Shown in pieces: positions 25,641 through 33,791 of a stretch of DNA of 64,000 nucleotides; the first letter of the stretch is position 1; the number at the start of each line of letters is the position of its first letter. The position numbers and the translations under genes were made by a program. Location of the stretch: positions 1 to 64,000 of the forward strand of contig NZ_BOOQ01000003.1 of the NCBI RefSeq assembly GCF_016863315.1, written 5' to 3'. This stretch comes from Planotetraspora silvatica. Lineage in GTDB: Bacteria; Actinomycetota; Actinomycetes; Streptosporangiales; Streptosporangiaceae. The notes beneath the pieces were generated by a model, which made no database searches, had not been told where the DNA came from, and was given only the letters and a program-made list of their open reading frames with translations.

Positions 25641-26033
25641 ATGCGGCTTTCGGCCAGAACGCAGTACGCCCTGCGTGCCGCCGCCGAACTGGCGGCGGCA
25701 CCCCCGGGGCCTGTACCCGCCGAGAAGATCGCGGCGGCCCAGGACATCCCCCGAAGGTTCCTGGACAACATCCTTCTCCAGCTGCGCCGCGCCGGGCTGA
25801 TCAACAGCCAGCGCGGGCCTGACGGCGGCTACTGGCTGGCCCGGCCCGCGGCGGACATCAGCCTGGCCGACATCATCGTCGTGGTGGAGGGGGTCTCCCA
25901 GGACAGCGAGCGTTTTCCCGGGGTGGCGGAGCCGCTCGCGGACGTGTGGGGCGCCCTGCGCGACTACGAGCAGGCGACCCTGTCCGAGATCACTCTTGCG
26001 CATATCGCGAGTGGTTCACTTCCGCCCCTTTAG
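25641..26033 (+). CDS. Rrf2-family regulator without cysteines, last gene of the sulfate operon
   Basis: A 130-residue winged-helix protein of the Rrf2 family: MRLSARTQYALRAAAELA, RRFLDNILLQLRRAGLINS, then the wing RGPDGGYWLARPA. Fe-S Rrf2 proteins such as IscR and NsrR use three Cys; this protein has none, so it cannot bind such a cluster. That resembles CymR, which senses sulfur status through a partner protein. Its place at the end of the sulfate importer operon suggests it represses uptake genes by sulfur availability (inference). Its operator is not proven. Confidence 0.9.
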   Translation: MRLSARTQYALRAAAELAAAPPGPVPAEKIAAAQDIPRRFLDNILLQLRRAGLINSQRGPDGGYWLARPAADISLADIIVVVEGVSQDSERFPGVAEPLADVWGALRDYEQATLSEITLAHIASGSLPPL

Positions 26034-26087
26034 TTATGGAAGACTCCCGCTTGCAGTGATATTTGCCCGTGTGTAGAGGCAGGCGAG

Positions 26088-27557
26088 ATGGGTGCTGCGG
26101 GGCAGCTGATCGTCAAGCGTTATCGGCTGGTACGCGCCCTCGGCCAAGGCAGCATGGGCATCGTCTGGGAGGGGCACGACACCCTCCTCGACCGGGCCGT
26201 CGCCGTCAGGCAGGTGCTACTCCCCCCGGAGTTGCGTGAGGGCCGCAGGGCCGAGCTGACCCAACGACTGGCTCGCGAGGCGCGCCAGGCCGAGCGGCTG
26301 CGCCATCCGCACATCGCCGCCGTCCACGACGTCGCGGAGGAGGACGGCACCCCGTACATCGTCATGGAACTGGTCCGCTCCCGGTCGCTCGACGGCATCG
26401 TCGCGAGCGAGGGGCCGCTCGCCCCCGAGCGGGCCGCGGCGATCGCGCGCAACGTCCTGTCCGCACTGACCTACGCGCACGCGTCGGGCGTACGGCACGG
26501 CGACGTCCGGCCCTCGAACATCCTGATCGGCCATGACGGCCGGGTCCTGCTCGCCGACTTCGGCACCGGCGCCCTGGCAGCCGACCCGGCGTTCGGCCGG
26601 TCGGGTCCCGAGCGGTCACCGGCGCACGGGAACCCCGTCAGCGCCACCCGCGGCCCGTCCGCCTTCCTGGCTCCCGAGCGGGCCGGCGGCGGCGCTCCCA
26701 CGGCCGCCTCCGACCTCTGGTCCCTGGGTGCGACCATCCATCTGGCACTCACGGCGAGGCCGCCCGGCAGCGCTCCGCAGGACGTTCCCGGCCCGCTCGG
26801 GACGGTCATGCGCGGACTGCTGGCGAAGGAGCCGCGCAAACGGCTCTCCCCCGAAGCGGCCGAGCACGCACTCGCGGAACTCCAGGTCGCGGCTCCCGTT
26901 CCTGCGAGCCCTGCCGGCAGAAGCCGTACGAGACTGATCGCGGGGATCGCCGCGGCGGTGCTCGTCGCGGGAGCGGTCGGCGGATGGGCGATCCTGCGTC
27001 CCGGTTCCGGGGCCGCGGTGCCGCGGACCCCGCTCGCGGCCACCGCCTCCCCGTCGGCGTCGCCGTCTCCCTCCGCGTCGAAGAAGCCGGTCAAACCGCT
27101 CGCGCTCAAGTCGTACAAGTCGCCGGCGGGCTGGCGTGCGGCGGCGCCCAGGGCGTGGACCCGCAGGCCCACCGACTCCGGGATCCGTTGGTACGACCCC
27201 CGGAGCGGGGCACAGCTCATCGTCGAGGTGATCGCGCAGGCGGGCACAGATCCGCTGAAAGAGCTCAGTGACGGCCAGGTGAACCTCCGCCCGACCATGA
27301 CGGCGTACCGGAAGATCAGGCTCAAAGAGACCCCCAGCACGTACGGCACGGCCGCCGACTGGGAGTTCACCTGGACGCAGCGAAAGTCGCAGGCCTATCT
27401 CGCCAAGGGCGTGACCTACCACCAGTACCGCAGGATCATCGCCACCGAGTCCACCACGAGCGTGCTGACCTGGACCACGACGGCCGACCAGTGGGACGGG
27501 CTCCGGCCCACGCTCGTCAAGTCGCTCTCCCTCTTCACGCCCCCCGCGATCGGCTGA
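26088..27557 (+). CDS. Transmembrane Ser/Thr kinase homologue with altered catalytic residues
   Basis: A 489-residue PknB-type protein. Kinase domain about 9-270 with Gly loop LGQGSMGIV, alpha-C Glu64 and intact DFG (D157). The nucleotide-binding Lys of VAVK is Arg41 (AVAVRQV), and the catalytic loop reads HGDVRPSN (137-144), so the HRD Arg is Gly and the loop Lys is Arg. The catalytic Asp139 and metal Asn remain. It may be weakly active or a pseudokinase; actinobacteria have related HGD kinases, so loss is not certain. A membrane helix (AGIAAAVLVAGAVGGWAIL) separates it from a Ser/Pro linker and an outer domain of about 150 residues with no recognised fold. Start ATG 26088. Confidence 0.88.
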   Translation: MGAAGQLIVKRYRLVRALGQGSMGIVWEGHDTLLDRAVAVRQVLLPPELREGRRAELTQRLAREARQAERLRHPHIAAVHDVAEEDGTPYIVMELVRSRSLDGIVASEGPLAPERAAAIARNVLSALTYAHASGVRHGDVRPSNILIGHDGRVLLADFGTGALAADPAFGRSGPERSPAHGNPVSATRGPSAFLAPERAGGGAPTAASDLWSLGATIHLALTARPPGSAPQDVPGPLGTVMRGLLAKEPRKRLSPEAAEHALAELQVAAPVPASPAGRSRTRLIAGIAAAVLVAGAVGGWAILRPGSGAAVPRTPLAATASPSASPSPSASKKPVKPLALKSYKSPAGWRAAAPRAWTRRPTDSGIRWYDPRSGAQLIVEVIAQAGTDPLKELSDGQVNLRPTMTAYRKIRLKETPSTYGTAADWEFTWTQRKSQAYLAKGVTYHQYRRIIATESTTSVLTWTTTADQWDGLRPTLVKSLSLFTPPAIG

Positions 27558-27643
27558 CTCCCCTCCTGACGACTGGCGGCCGCCGTCACTCTGTGTCATC
27601 ATTGCCATCGAAGGAACGGTAATGGTTTTCATAGCCAGATTGG

Positions 27644-28585
27644 GTGAGATCCGTGCGGGTGGCGTTCGTCGGCAAGGGCGGGAGCGGCAAGACGACGTTG
27701 TCGTCGCTGTTCGCCAGATATGCGGCACAACGAGGTCCGGTCGTCGCGGTGGACGCCGACATCAACCAGCATCTCGGCCTGGCCCTGGGCGCGACGGCGA
27801 CGCCGAGGCCTCTCGGGAGCATGGTCACCGAGATCAAGGACTACCTCCGCGGCGACAATCCCCTGATCAAGGATGCCGCGTCGATGGTCAAGACGACGCC
27901 GCCCGGCCGCGGATCCCGGCTGGTGCGCCTGGACGACCCCTTCTTCCCCTCCACGCAGGCTGAGGGTCTGTCACTCATGGTGACCGGGCCCTTCGCCGAA
28001 GACGATCTCGGTGTCGCCTGCTACCACTCCAAGGTTGGAGCGGTCGAGCTCTACCTCAACCATCTGGTCGACGGCCAGGGCGAATACGTCGTGGTCGACA
28101 TGACCGCCGGCGCCGATTCCTTCGCGTCGGGGCTGTTCACCCGGTTCGACCTCACGTTCCTGGTCGCCGAACCCACCAGGCAGGGCGTGAGCGTCTACCG
28201 GCAGTACCAGGAGTACGCCGCGGACTTCGACGTCCCCATCGCGGTCGTGGGCAACAAGATCCAGTCTCCGGACGACGTGCGCTTCCTGCGTGACCACGTG
28301 GGCGAGGACCTGCTGACGTGGTTCGAGCACTCCCGGGCCGTCCGCGGCATGGAGCAGGGCAGGCCGTTCACCCTCGGGGACCTCGAACCCGCCAACCGCC
28401 AGGCCCTCGCCACCCTGGCCGACCGGCTCGACGCGCAGCCCAAGGACTGGGAGAAGTTCGGGAGGCAGGCCGCTGAGTTCCACCTGCGTAACGCCTCGGC
28501 GTGGGCGAACCGGGCGACCGGCGAGGACCTCTCCGCCCAGATCGACCACGGCTTCGTGTACGGCCCGGCCGTCGCGGCCCCATGA
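27644..28585 (+). CDS. CooC/MinD-like P-loop ATPase
   Basis: A 313-residue SIMIBI-class ATPase with deviant Walker A GKGGSGKTT and the signature Lys, switch-type DADINQHLGLALG, and VVVDMTAGADSFASG as Walker B. CooC-type proteins mature or load metalloenzymes, MinD/ParA types position cell structures; sequence alone does not choose. A following region has VAEPTRQGVSVYRQY and VVGNKIQSPDD, the guanine/adenine-contact Asn-Lys motif. GTG starts at 27644 and 27653 are both possible. In Streptomyces a similar ATPase neighbours an SCO5389-type gene, as recalled, and here that gene is next. Confidence 0.85.
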   Translation: MRSVRVAFVGKGGSGKTTLSSLFARYAAQRGPVVAVDADINQHLGLALGATATPRPLGSMVTEIKDYLRGDNPLIKDAASMVKTTPPGRGSRLVRLDDPFFPSTQAEGLSLMVTGPFAEDDLGVACYHSKVGAVELYLNHLVDGQGEYVVVDMTAGADSFASGLFTRFDLTFLVAEPTRQGVSVYRQYQEYAADFDVPIAVVGNKIQSPDDVRFLRDHVGEDLLTWFEHSRAVRGMEQGRPFTLGDLEPANRQALATLADRLDAQPKDWEKFGRQAAEFHLRNASAWANRATGEDLSAQIDHGFVYGPAVAAP

Positions 28586-28746
28586 ACTTGTCGCCTTGAG
28601 GCCAGATGGAGGCGCCCTCCGTCCGATCTAGCGTCTCAGTTTGTCGTGCGGTTTCGCATGATCCGCGCGATCCGTGCGATCCGTACGATCGGCGTGGTCG
28701 TCCGGGGCCGTGAGCATCGCGGACCCGGACCGGTCGCCGAGACCGT

Positions 28747-28774
28747 GTTCCTTCCGAGAGGTTCCTTCCGAGAG
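28747..28774 (+). repeat. 14-bp perfect tandem duplication at a ribosome-binding region
   Basis: GTTCCTTCCGAGAG occurs at 28747-28760 and 28761-28774. The second copy runs into the GAGAGGAG ribosome site of the gene starting at 28786, so part of the Shine-Dalgarno region has been duplicated. Confidence 0.8.
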
Positions 28775-28785
28775 GAGAAAGTCTC

Positions 28786-29172
28786 ATGTCGCTGACCGTT
28801 CCGAACGATCTGCTCGACCAGGCCCGCATGGGGGAGGTCGACGACGCGGCGTTCATCGCGTGCGTCCGTGACTCATTGCCCTACGCCTGGACGACGATCA
28901 GCGAACTGGCCGAGCAGCGTGACCGGTCAGGCGCCGAGTTCGCCGACAACCAGGTTCCCCCGCCCGACGAGGCCGCGCGCGGCCAGCTTCTCCGGTGTCT
29001 CGCGAGCGACGCCATGCGCGGCGCCCTCGAACGGCACTTCGGCATCCGGCTCGCATTCCAGAACTGCCACCGGGTGGCCGTCTTCCACCCGGCGGCGACG
29101 GAGGCGTACGAGGACTTCGTGACCCCCCGCGCCCAGATCCTCAACCAGAAGCCCGAACTCGTCGACTGCTGA
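28786..29172 (+). CDS. SCO5389 family protein
   Basis: A 128-residue soluble protein matching, as I recall it, the conserved actinobacterial SCO5389 family: MSLTVPNDLLDQARMGEVDD, FIACVRDSLPYAWTTISEL, GAEFADNQVPPPDEAARGQLLR, FGIRLAFQNCHRVAVF and VTPRAQILNQKPELVDC. No enzymatic motif is recognisable; two Cys (LLRCLAS, QNCHR) are inside conserved blocks. It follows the CooC/MinD-like ATPase by 200 bp on the same strand and may be its partner (inference). GAGAGGAG precedes the ATG. Confidence 0.85.
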   Translation: MSLTVPNDLLDQARMGEVDDAAFIACVRDSLPYAWTTISELAEQRDRSGAEFADNQVPPPDEAARGQLLRCLASDAMRGALERHFGIRLAFQNCHRVAVFHPAATEAYEDFVTPRAQILNQKPELVDC

Positions 29173-29180
29173 CCCCGAGA

Positions 29181-29216
29181 GCTCGGAGCGGCCGACCGGT
29201 TCCGGCCGCTCCGAGC
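29181..29216. terminator. 14-bp perfect hairpin between convergent genes
   Basis: GCTCGGAGCGGCCG (29181-29194) pairs with CGGCCGCTCCGAGC (29203-29216) around an eight-base loop; CTT follows. It lies nine bases past one stop and four before the other, a bidirectional terminator. Confidence 0.88.
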
Positions 29217-29219
29217 CCT

Positions 29220-29873
29220 TCACTCCCCCGACCCCAGGCCGACGCGCCGGGCCCGGACGATGGCCTGGGACCGGTCGTCGACCCGGAGCTTGGCGAAGAT
29301 GCTCGACACGTGGTTGCGCACGGTCTTCTCGCTGAGGAACAGGCGGCGGGCGATCTCGGCGTTGTTCAGGCCGTCGGCGACCAGCCGTAACACCTCCATC
29401 TCGCGGTCCGTCAGCTCGGGGAGCGGGCGGGCGGCGCGGCCGCTCGCCGGCGCCGCCGTGAAGTAGGCGAGGGCACGCTCGGCGATGCCGGTTCCGAACA
29501 CCACCTCGCCCGCGACGACTGCGCGGACGGCGCGCACGATCTGCTCCTGTTCCGCGCCCTTCACGAGGTATCCCCTGGCTCCCGCCCGCATCGCCGTGAA
29601 CAGGGACTCATCGTTGTCGAACATGGTCAGGACCAGCACGGCCACGGAGGGCGCACGGCGGCGCAGCTCGCGGATCGCGTCGATGCCGTTCATCTCCGGC
29701 ATGTCCAAATCCATGAGGACCACGTCGACGCCGAGCTCCTGTGCCTGTGCCGTCGCGGTCCGGCCGTCCGCCGCCTCACCCGCCACCACCAGGTCGTCCA
29801 CGTCGGCGAGTGCGGCACGCAGACCGTACCGGAACATCGGATGGTCGTCGGCGAGGAGCACCTTGATCGGCAT
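29220..29873 (-). CDS. NarL/FixJ-family response regulator
   Basis: A 217-residue regulator: receiver domain with ADDHPMF acidic pair, phospho-acceptor Asp in VVLMDLDMPEMNG, switch Thr in VLVLTMFDN and Lys in GYLVKGA; then a LuxR-type helix-turn-helix, LTDREMEVLRLVADGLNNAEIARRLFLSEKTVRNHVSSI. It is separated by one base from the upstream histidine kinase stop (TGA-C-ATG), so they form a coupled two-component system. Targets are unknown; the operon itself is a usual first candidate. Confidence 0.95.
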   Translation of the reverse strand: MPIKVLLADDHPMFRYGLRAALADVDDLVVAGEAADGRTATAQAQELGVDVVLMDLDMPEMNGIDAIRELRRRAPSVAVLVLTMFDNDESLFTAMRAGARGYLVKGAEQEQIVRAVRAVVAGEVVFGTGIAERALAYFTAAPASGRAARPLPELTDREMEVLRLVADGLNNAEIARRLFLSEKTVRNHVSSIFAKLRVDDRSQAIVRARRVGLGSGE

Positions 29874-29874
29874 G

Positions 29875-31935
29875 TCAGCCCTCCAGCCTCAATGTGGCCT
29901 CGACCAGCGTGCCACCGCCCGGCCGGCGGCGCACCTGGCACGTCCCGCCCAGTTCGGCGGCCCGCTCGGCCATCGAACGAAGGCCGATGCCCGCGGGCAC
30001 GTACGGCTCGACGCCCACGCCGTCGTCGCGTACGGCAAGGCGGAGGTGGTCGGCGTCAGCCCCCAGGTCGACCACGCAGGTGCGGGCCCGTGCGTGTCGT
30101 GCCACGTTCGTCAGCGCCTCGAGAACGATCCGGTAGGCGGCGACCTCGACCACCCGCGCCAGTGGCGGCAGGTCGCCGGCCGTCATCACGTCGATCTTCA
30201 AAGTGCCGCCGGTGCGGCGCGCGAGGCTGTCGGCGTGCCTGCGGAGCGCGGTGACCAGACCGGCGTCCTCCAGACCCGCCGGATGAAGGTCCGCCACGAT
30301 CCTGCGGACGTCCTCCAGGCCGCCCAGCACCTCCGACTCCAGCCGGCCGAGCAGGTCCGCAGGGCCGGGGTCCCCGACGGAACGCCGCGCGGCACCCAGC
30401 CCGAGCGCGACCCCCGCCAGCGTGGGGCCGAGCCCGTCGTGCAGGTCACGGCGGATGCGATGCCGTTCCTCGTCTCTGGCGACCAGCACCCGGTCCCGGG
30501 ACCTGCGCAGATCGAAGGTGAGCCGCACCCCCTCCGCCGCGGCGCCGGCATGCCGGGCGAAGTCGTGCAGGAGTCGTTCGTCGGCGGGGTCGAGCCGGCC
30601 CTGCCCCTCGCGCAGGCCGATCGTCAGGCGGCCCACCTCATGTCCGCCGTGCCGGAGCGGCAGGTCGATGTGCCGCTCCGGCCGCTCGCCGTACTCCGCC
30701 GCCGGAGCGTCCTCACCGCGCAGGGTGACCGCGGCGTACGGCAGGCGCAGGCTGGCGGCGACCGTCCGCGCGATGATCGGCAACACGTCTTCGAGGGCGA
30801 TGGCGGCCGACAACTGCCGTCCCAGATCGGTGAGGACGACGTACGGGTCACGGCTGCGTCCGTAGATGAGACGGTCGACGCCGCGCTGCACGAATGTCCT
30901 CGCCGGTGACAACCCGAGGGCGATCACCACCGCCGCGGCCACCGCGCCCGTGCCCTGGCCGCCGAGGACGTTCGACGCCAGCCCGACGAACAACCCGAAG
31001 ACTCCGGCGACCAGTCCCGTCAGGGCCACGTAGACGAGCGTGCGACTCAGCAGGCGGTCCGCCCCGAACAGGCCGTGGCGGACCATGGCGACGCCCATCC
31101 CCACTGGGAACAACCCCCACGCGGCGGCGGTGACGGCCGGCGAGACCTCCGGGACTTGGGCGAGCACCCCGGGGAGGAAGGAGACGAAGAACCAGCCGAT
31201 GCGGCGGCGCTCGGGCCCCTCGGCACGGCGCATCCGGATCACCAGCCCCAGCACGCCGACGAGGCCGCACGCCGCGGCGCCCGCCACCGCGACCAGGGCG
31301 ACCGCGGCCAGTGCGGGCTCCGCCTCGGCGGGCAGGGCGAGAGGGTTGCGCCACCGCGGGGACGTATCGCGCATCGGTTCGGCCCACAGGAACACGGCGA
31401 GCGTCCCGATCGCGGCGAAAGCGCAGGCCACTCGCACCAGCGGACGCCACCGAGGCAGGACGGGCCCGCCGTCGGGGAACAGCAGAGTGATGACGCCGAT
31501 CCCGAGCATCACTCCAGGAAGCCAGGCGTAGGCTCCGAGGAACGCGCCGCCGCCGGCGAGGGGCAACGGCGGCGTCCGCTGCGCGTACTGCGCGCCGAGG
31601 TTGGACAGCCCCTCGATCTGGCCCTCCGCGACGAAGACCCAGCCGAGCGCGTGGCCCGGGGTCGCGCGTATCACGACCATTCCCACCAGGGCGAATGACA
31701 GGGCGACGACCGCCCCCGTCACCTCGTTCTCCTCGATCAGCCCGTCGAGGCTCTGCCCGTTCACCCCTGCGAGGACGGCCCACAGCGTGACTTCCACGAC
31801 GGCGGCGACGCCGAGCGCGACGGCGATCGCGGGCCGGGCGGCACTGATGCGGGCACGAAGACGGGCACGGCGAGAGGTGACCGCCTGCGCGGCCACCTCC
31901 GCCGGACCGGAAGACGCGGGCTCCGACGATGTCAC
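29875..31935 (-). CDS. Membrane sensor histidine kinase of a NarL-type two-component system
   Basis: A 686-residue protein. The N-terminal half has eight or so hydrophobic helices, with a conserved GHALGWVFVAEG loop seen in actinobacterial 7TM-type kinases. A GAF-like region follows (about 400-480), then HisKA_3 RHRIRRDLHDGLGPTLAG (His acceptor) and HATPase with EALTNVARHARA and DDGVGVEP. It starts at GTG 31935, overlapping the stop of the upstream membrane protein (GTGA), and feeds the response regulator downstream. The multi-helix sensor suggests it detects membrane or lipid-soluble signals. Confidence 0.92.
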   Translation of the reverse strand: MTSSEPASSGPAEVAAQAVTSRRARLRARISAARPAIAVALGVAAVVEVTLWAVLAGVNGQSLDGLIEENEVTGAVVALSFALVGMVVIRATPGHALGWVFVAEGQIEGLSNLGAQYAQRTPPLPLAGGGAFLGAYAWLPGVMLGIGVITLLFPDGGPVLPRWRPLVRVACAFAAIGTLAVFLWAEPMRDTSPRWRNPLALPAEAEPALAAVALVAVAGAAACGLVGVLGLVIRMRRAEGPERRRIGWFFVSFLPGVLAQVPEVSPAVTAAAWGLFPVGMGVAMVRHGLFGADRLLSRTLVYVALTGLVAGVFGLFVGLASNVLGGQGTGAVAAAVVIALGLSPARTFVQRGVDRLIYGRSRDPYVVLTDLGRQLSAAIALEDVLPIIARTVAASLRLPYAAVTLRGEDAPAAEYGERPERHIDLPLRHGGHEVGRLTIGLREGQGRLDPADERLLHDFARHAGAAAEGVRLTFDLRRSRDRVLVARDEERHRIRRDLHDGLGPTLAGVALGLGAARRSVGDPGPADLLGRLESEVLGGLEDVRRIVADLHPAGLEDAGLVTALRRHADSLARRTGGTLKIDVMTAGDLPPLARVVEVAAYRIVLEALTNVARHARARTCVVDLGADADHLRLAVRDDGVGVEPYVPAGIGLRSMAERAAELGGTCQVRRRPGGGTLVEATLRLEG

Positions 31936-32642
31936 GATCGCTCCACCGCGTGGACCCCGCCGCCCATGTCCTCGGCGGGCCGCCCGGCCCGAACGCCTCG
32001 GGCCCGCAGCAGCGAGACGGCCATCCACAGCAGGCCGGCGGCCGCGATCACCGTGGTCGGGAACGGCAGGCTGACGATGTCGGCCGCCTGGAAGGCGACC
32101 AGCAGAAGGACGGCTGCGCGGGGGAGGGCGCGTGAGCGCCACACGGCCACCATCATCACGACGATACCGATGAAGGCGCCGGCGAAGAACATCATCGTGA
32201 AGACGGTTCCTGGCAACGAGGCGTCCGGCCCGTCCCCGATGGCCGCGCTGAACGCGGCGGCGTCGACCTTCCCGCTCTGCGCGACCATGTACGCCGTCAG
32301 CCCGACACCGGTGATGACGGCCTGACCGGTCAGGCCGAAGACCAGCAGGACCGCCCCCGTCCAGGCGAGCCGCGGTGAGCGCGCCCGGGCCAGGAGCAAC
32401 CACAGCGCCGTGGCACCGGCGAGGAAGGGAGTGGCGAGCATGTCGGCCGTGAGCGCGACTCCCGCGGGACCCGGATTCTCGGCGATCCAGGTCTGTGAGG
32501 CCACGCCTTCCAGCGACGGCTCCACGAGGTCGGCCAGGAGCCAGAGCAGACCGGCGAGGGCGAGCGTGAGCGCGCCGGCCGCGCGGGCCCCTCGGCTCCA
32601 TGACGTGGCGGGCGATGCGGTACGGGTGGCTGGTGTCGTCAT
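31932..32642 (-). CDS. Polytopic membrane protein, first gene of the two-component operon
   Basis: A 236-residue protein with six predicted helices (e.g. GALTLALAGLLWLLADLV, GAVLLVFGLTGQAVITGVGL, VFTMMFFAGAFIGIVVMMVAVW). No known domain recognised. It overlaps the kinase start by four bases and is preceded by GGAGAG, so it is probably co-produced with the kinase and may be an accessory sensor or the thing sensed. That role is inference from the overlap. Confidence 0.78.
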   Translation of the reverse strand: MTTPATRTASPATSWSRGARAAGALTLALAGLLWLLADLVEPSLEGVASQTWIAENPGPAGVALTADMLATPFLAGATALWLLLARARSPRLAWTGAVLLVFGLTGQAVITGVGLTAYMVAQSGKVDAAAFSAAIGDGPDASLPGTVFTMMFFAGAFIGIVVMMVAVWRSRALPRAAVLLLVAFQAADIVSLPFPTTVIAAAGLLWMAVSLLRARGVRAGRPAEDMGGGVHAVERS

Positions 32643-32784
32643 CGGACTCTCCGTTCGTGGGGGTGTCCACAGAACGGTCCACCGGGACATGTCCCGGCCG
32701 CATCCGCCCGGTGTCCCGGCCACGACCGGGCGGGTCATCGGGGAGCCGCACCCGCCCGGGGCGCCGAAACCCGGGCGGGACGCG

Positions 32785-33774
32785 TCAGACGGCCGCCAGT
32801 GCGGGGAGCACTTCGGAGCCCAGACGGGCGATGTTCTCCAGCGTCCGGGCATGGTCGCCGCCGCCCTCGACCAGGAGGATGAGATGACGCAGCCCGGTCC
32901 GCTCCACCGTGGCCCGGATCGTCTCCACGCAGTGCTCGGGCGATCCGACCGGATGAATCCGGCACAACTTATCCACATACTTGTGGATATCTCGGCGCGG
33001 TCGTGGCCGGTCGTCCACAGGCCGGTAGCCGGCGAGCCCCGGACCGAGCCACCGGGGCAGGGACTCCTTCATCTCCCGTACGGCCAGAGCCGTCGAATCC
33101 GCCACGTGACCGACGGCCGCCGCGACGTGCCCCTGGACGTTGGAGTCGGGTGACGAGGCCCGGTAGTCGTCGAGCATGGCGGCCTTCTCCTCGTCGTCGA
33201 CGTGCATGCCGAGGAGCATCGGCAGCCCCCGGTCGGCCGCGAGCCTGACACCGGCGGCCGATGTGCACGCCACGACGGGCGACATCCGCACGGCCGGGAC
33301 GAAGGGGACCTCACGGAAGCGGAAGAAGGTCCCGTCCGCCGCGACCGAGTCGCCCCCGAGCGCCGCGCACAGCAGGTCGAGCGACTCGCCGAAGCCGGAC
33401 TCGAACCGGTCCAGGCCCGTGCCGAAGACCTCGAGGTCGACCCAGGGCCCGCCCCGGCCGACGCCGAGGCGGAACCTCCCGCCCGACACGTGCCCGAGGA
33501 TCGCCGCCTGCTCCGCGAGCGCGACGGGGTGCCATGTCGACAGGACGCTCACCGCCGTCCCCACGGTGATCCGTGTCGTACGGCCGAGCGCGACGGCCGC
33601 GAGCGTGGTGGCCGAGGGGCATACGCCGTACGACATGAAGTGGTGCTCGGCGATCCACGCGTCGGCGAACCCGGCACGCTCGGCGGCCACGACGGCCTCG
33701 ACCGTGTTCCGGAGGACCTCGCCCGGCGCCATGCCGGGGAAGCCCGCGGCGACGAGGAAGACACCGACGCGCAC
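32785..33774 (-). CDS. LLM-class flavin-dependent oxidoreductase
   Basis: A 329-residue TIM-barrel luciferase-like monooxygenase: DAWIAEHHFMSYGVCPS, ITVGTAVSVLSTWHPVALAEQAA, GRFRLGVGRGGPW and VVACTSAAGVRLAADRG. The AEHHF motif is that of FMN-type bacterial luciferase relatives; whether FMN or F420 is used cannot be settled. It lies 17 bases downstream of a FabG-type reductase on the same strand, so the pair may act on one carbonyl or acyl substrate (inference). Confidence 0.88.
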   Translation of the reverse strand: MRVGVFLVAAGFPGMAPGEVLRNTVEAVVAAERAGFADAWIAEHHFMSYGVCPSATTLAAVALGRTTRITVGTAVSVLSTWHPVALAEQAAILGHVSGGRFRLGVGRGGPWVDLEVFGTGLDRFESGFGESLDLLCAALGGDSVAADGTFFRFREVPFVPAVRMSPVVACTSAAGVRLAADRGLPMLLGMHVDDEEKAAMLDDYRASSPDSNVQGHVAAAVGHVADSTALAVREMKESLPRWLGPGLAGYRPVDDRPRPRRDIHKYVDKLCRIHPVGSPEHCVETIRATVERTGLRHLILLVEGGGDHARTLENIARLGSEVLPALAAV

Positions 33775-33791
33775 CCCGCGCCCCTGCCCGG

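Noticed and set aside
29875-32751. Single 958-codon gene for the membrane histidine kinase
   Set aside because: The first 270 codons are antisense-like Arg/Pro-rich sequence over the separate membrane-protein gene; GTG 31935 with a GTGA overlap is the sensible start.
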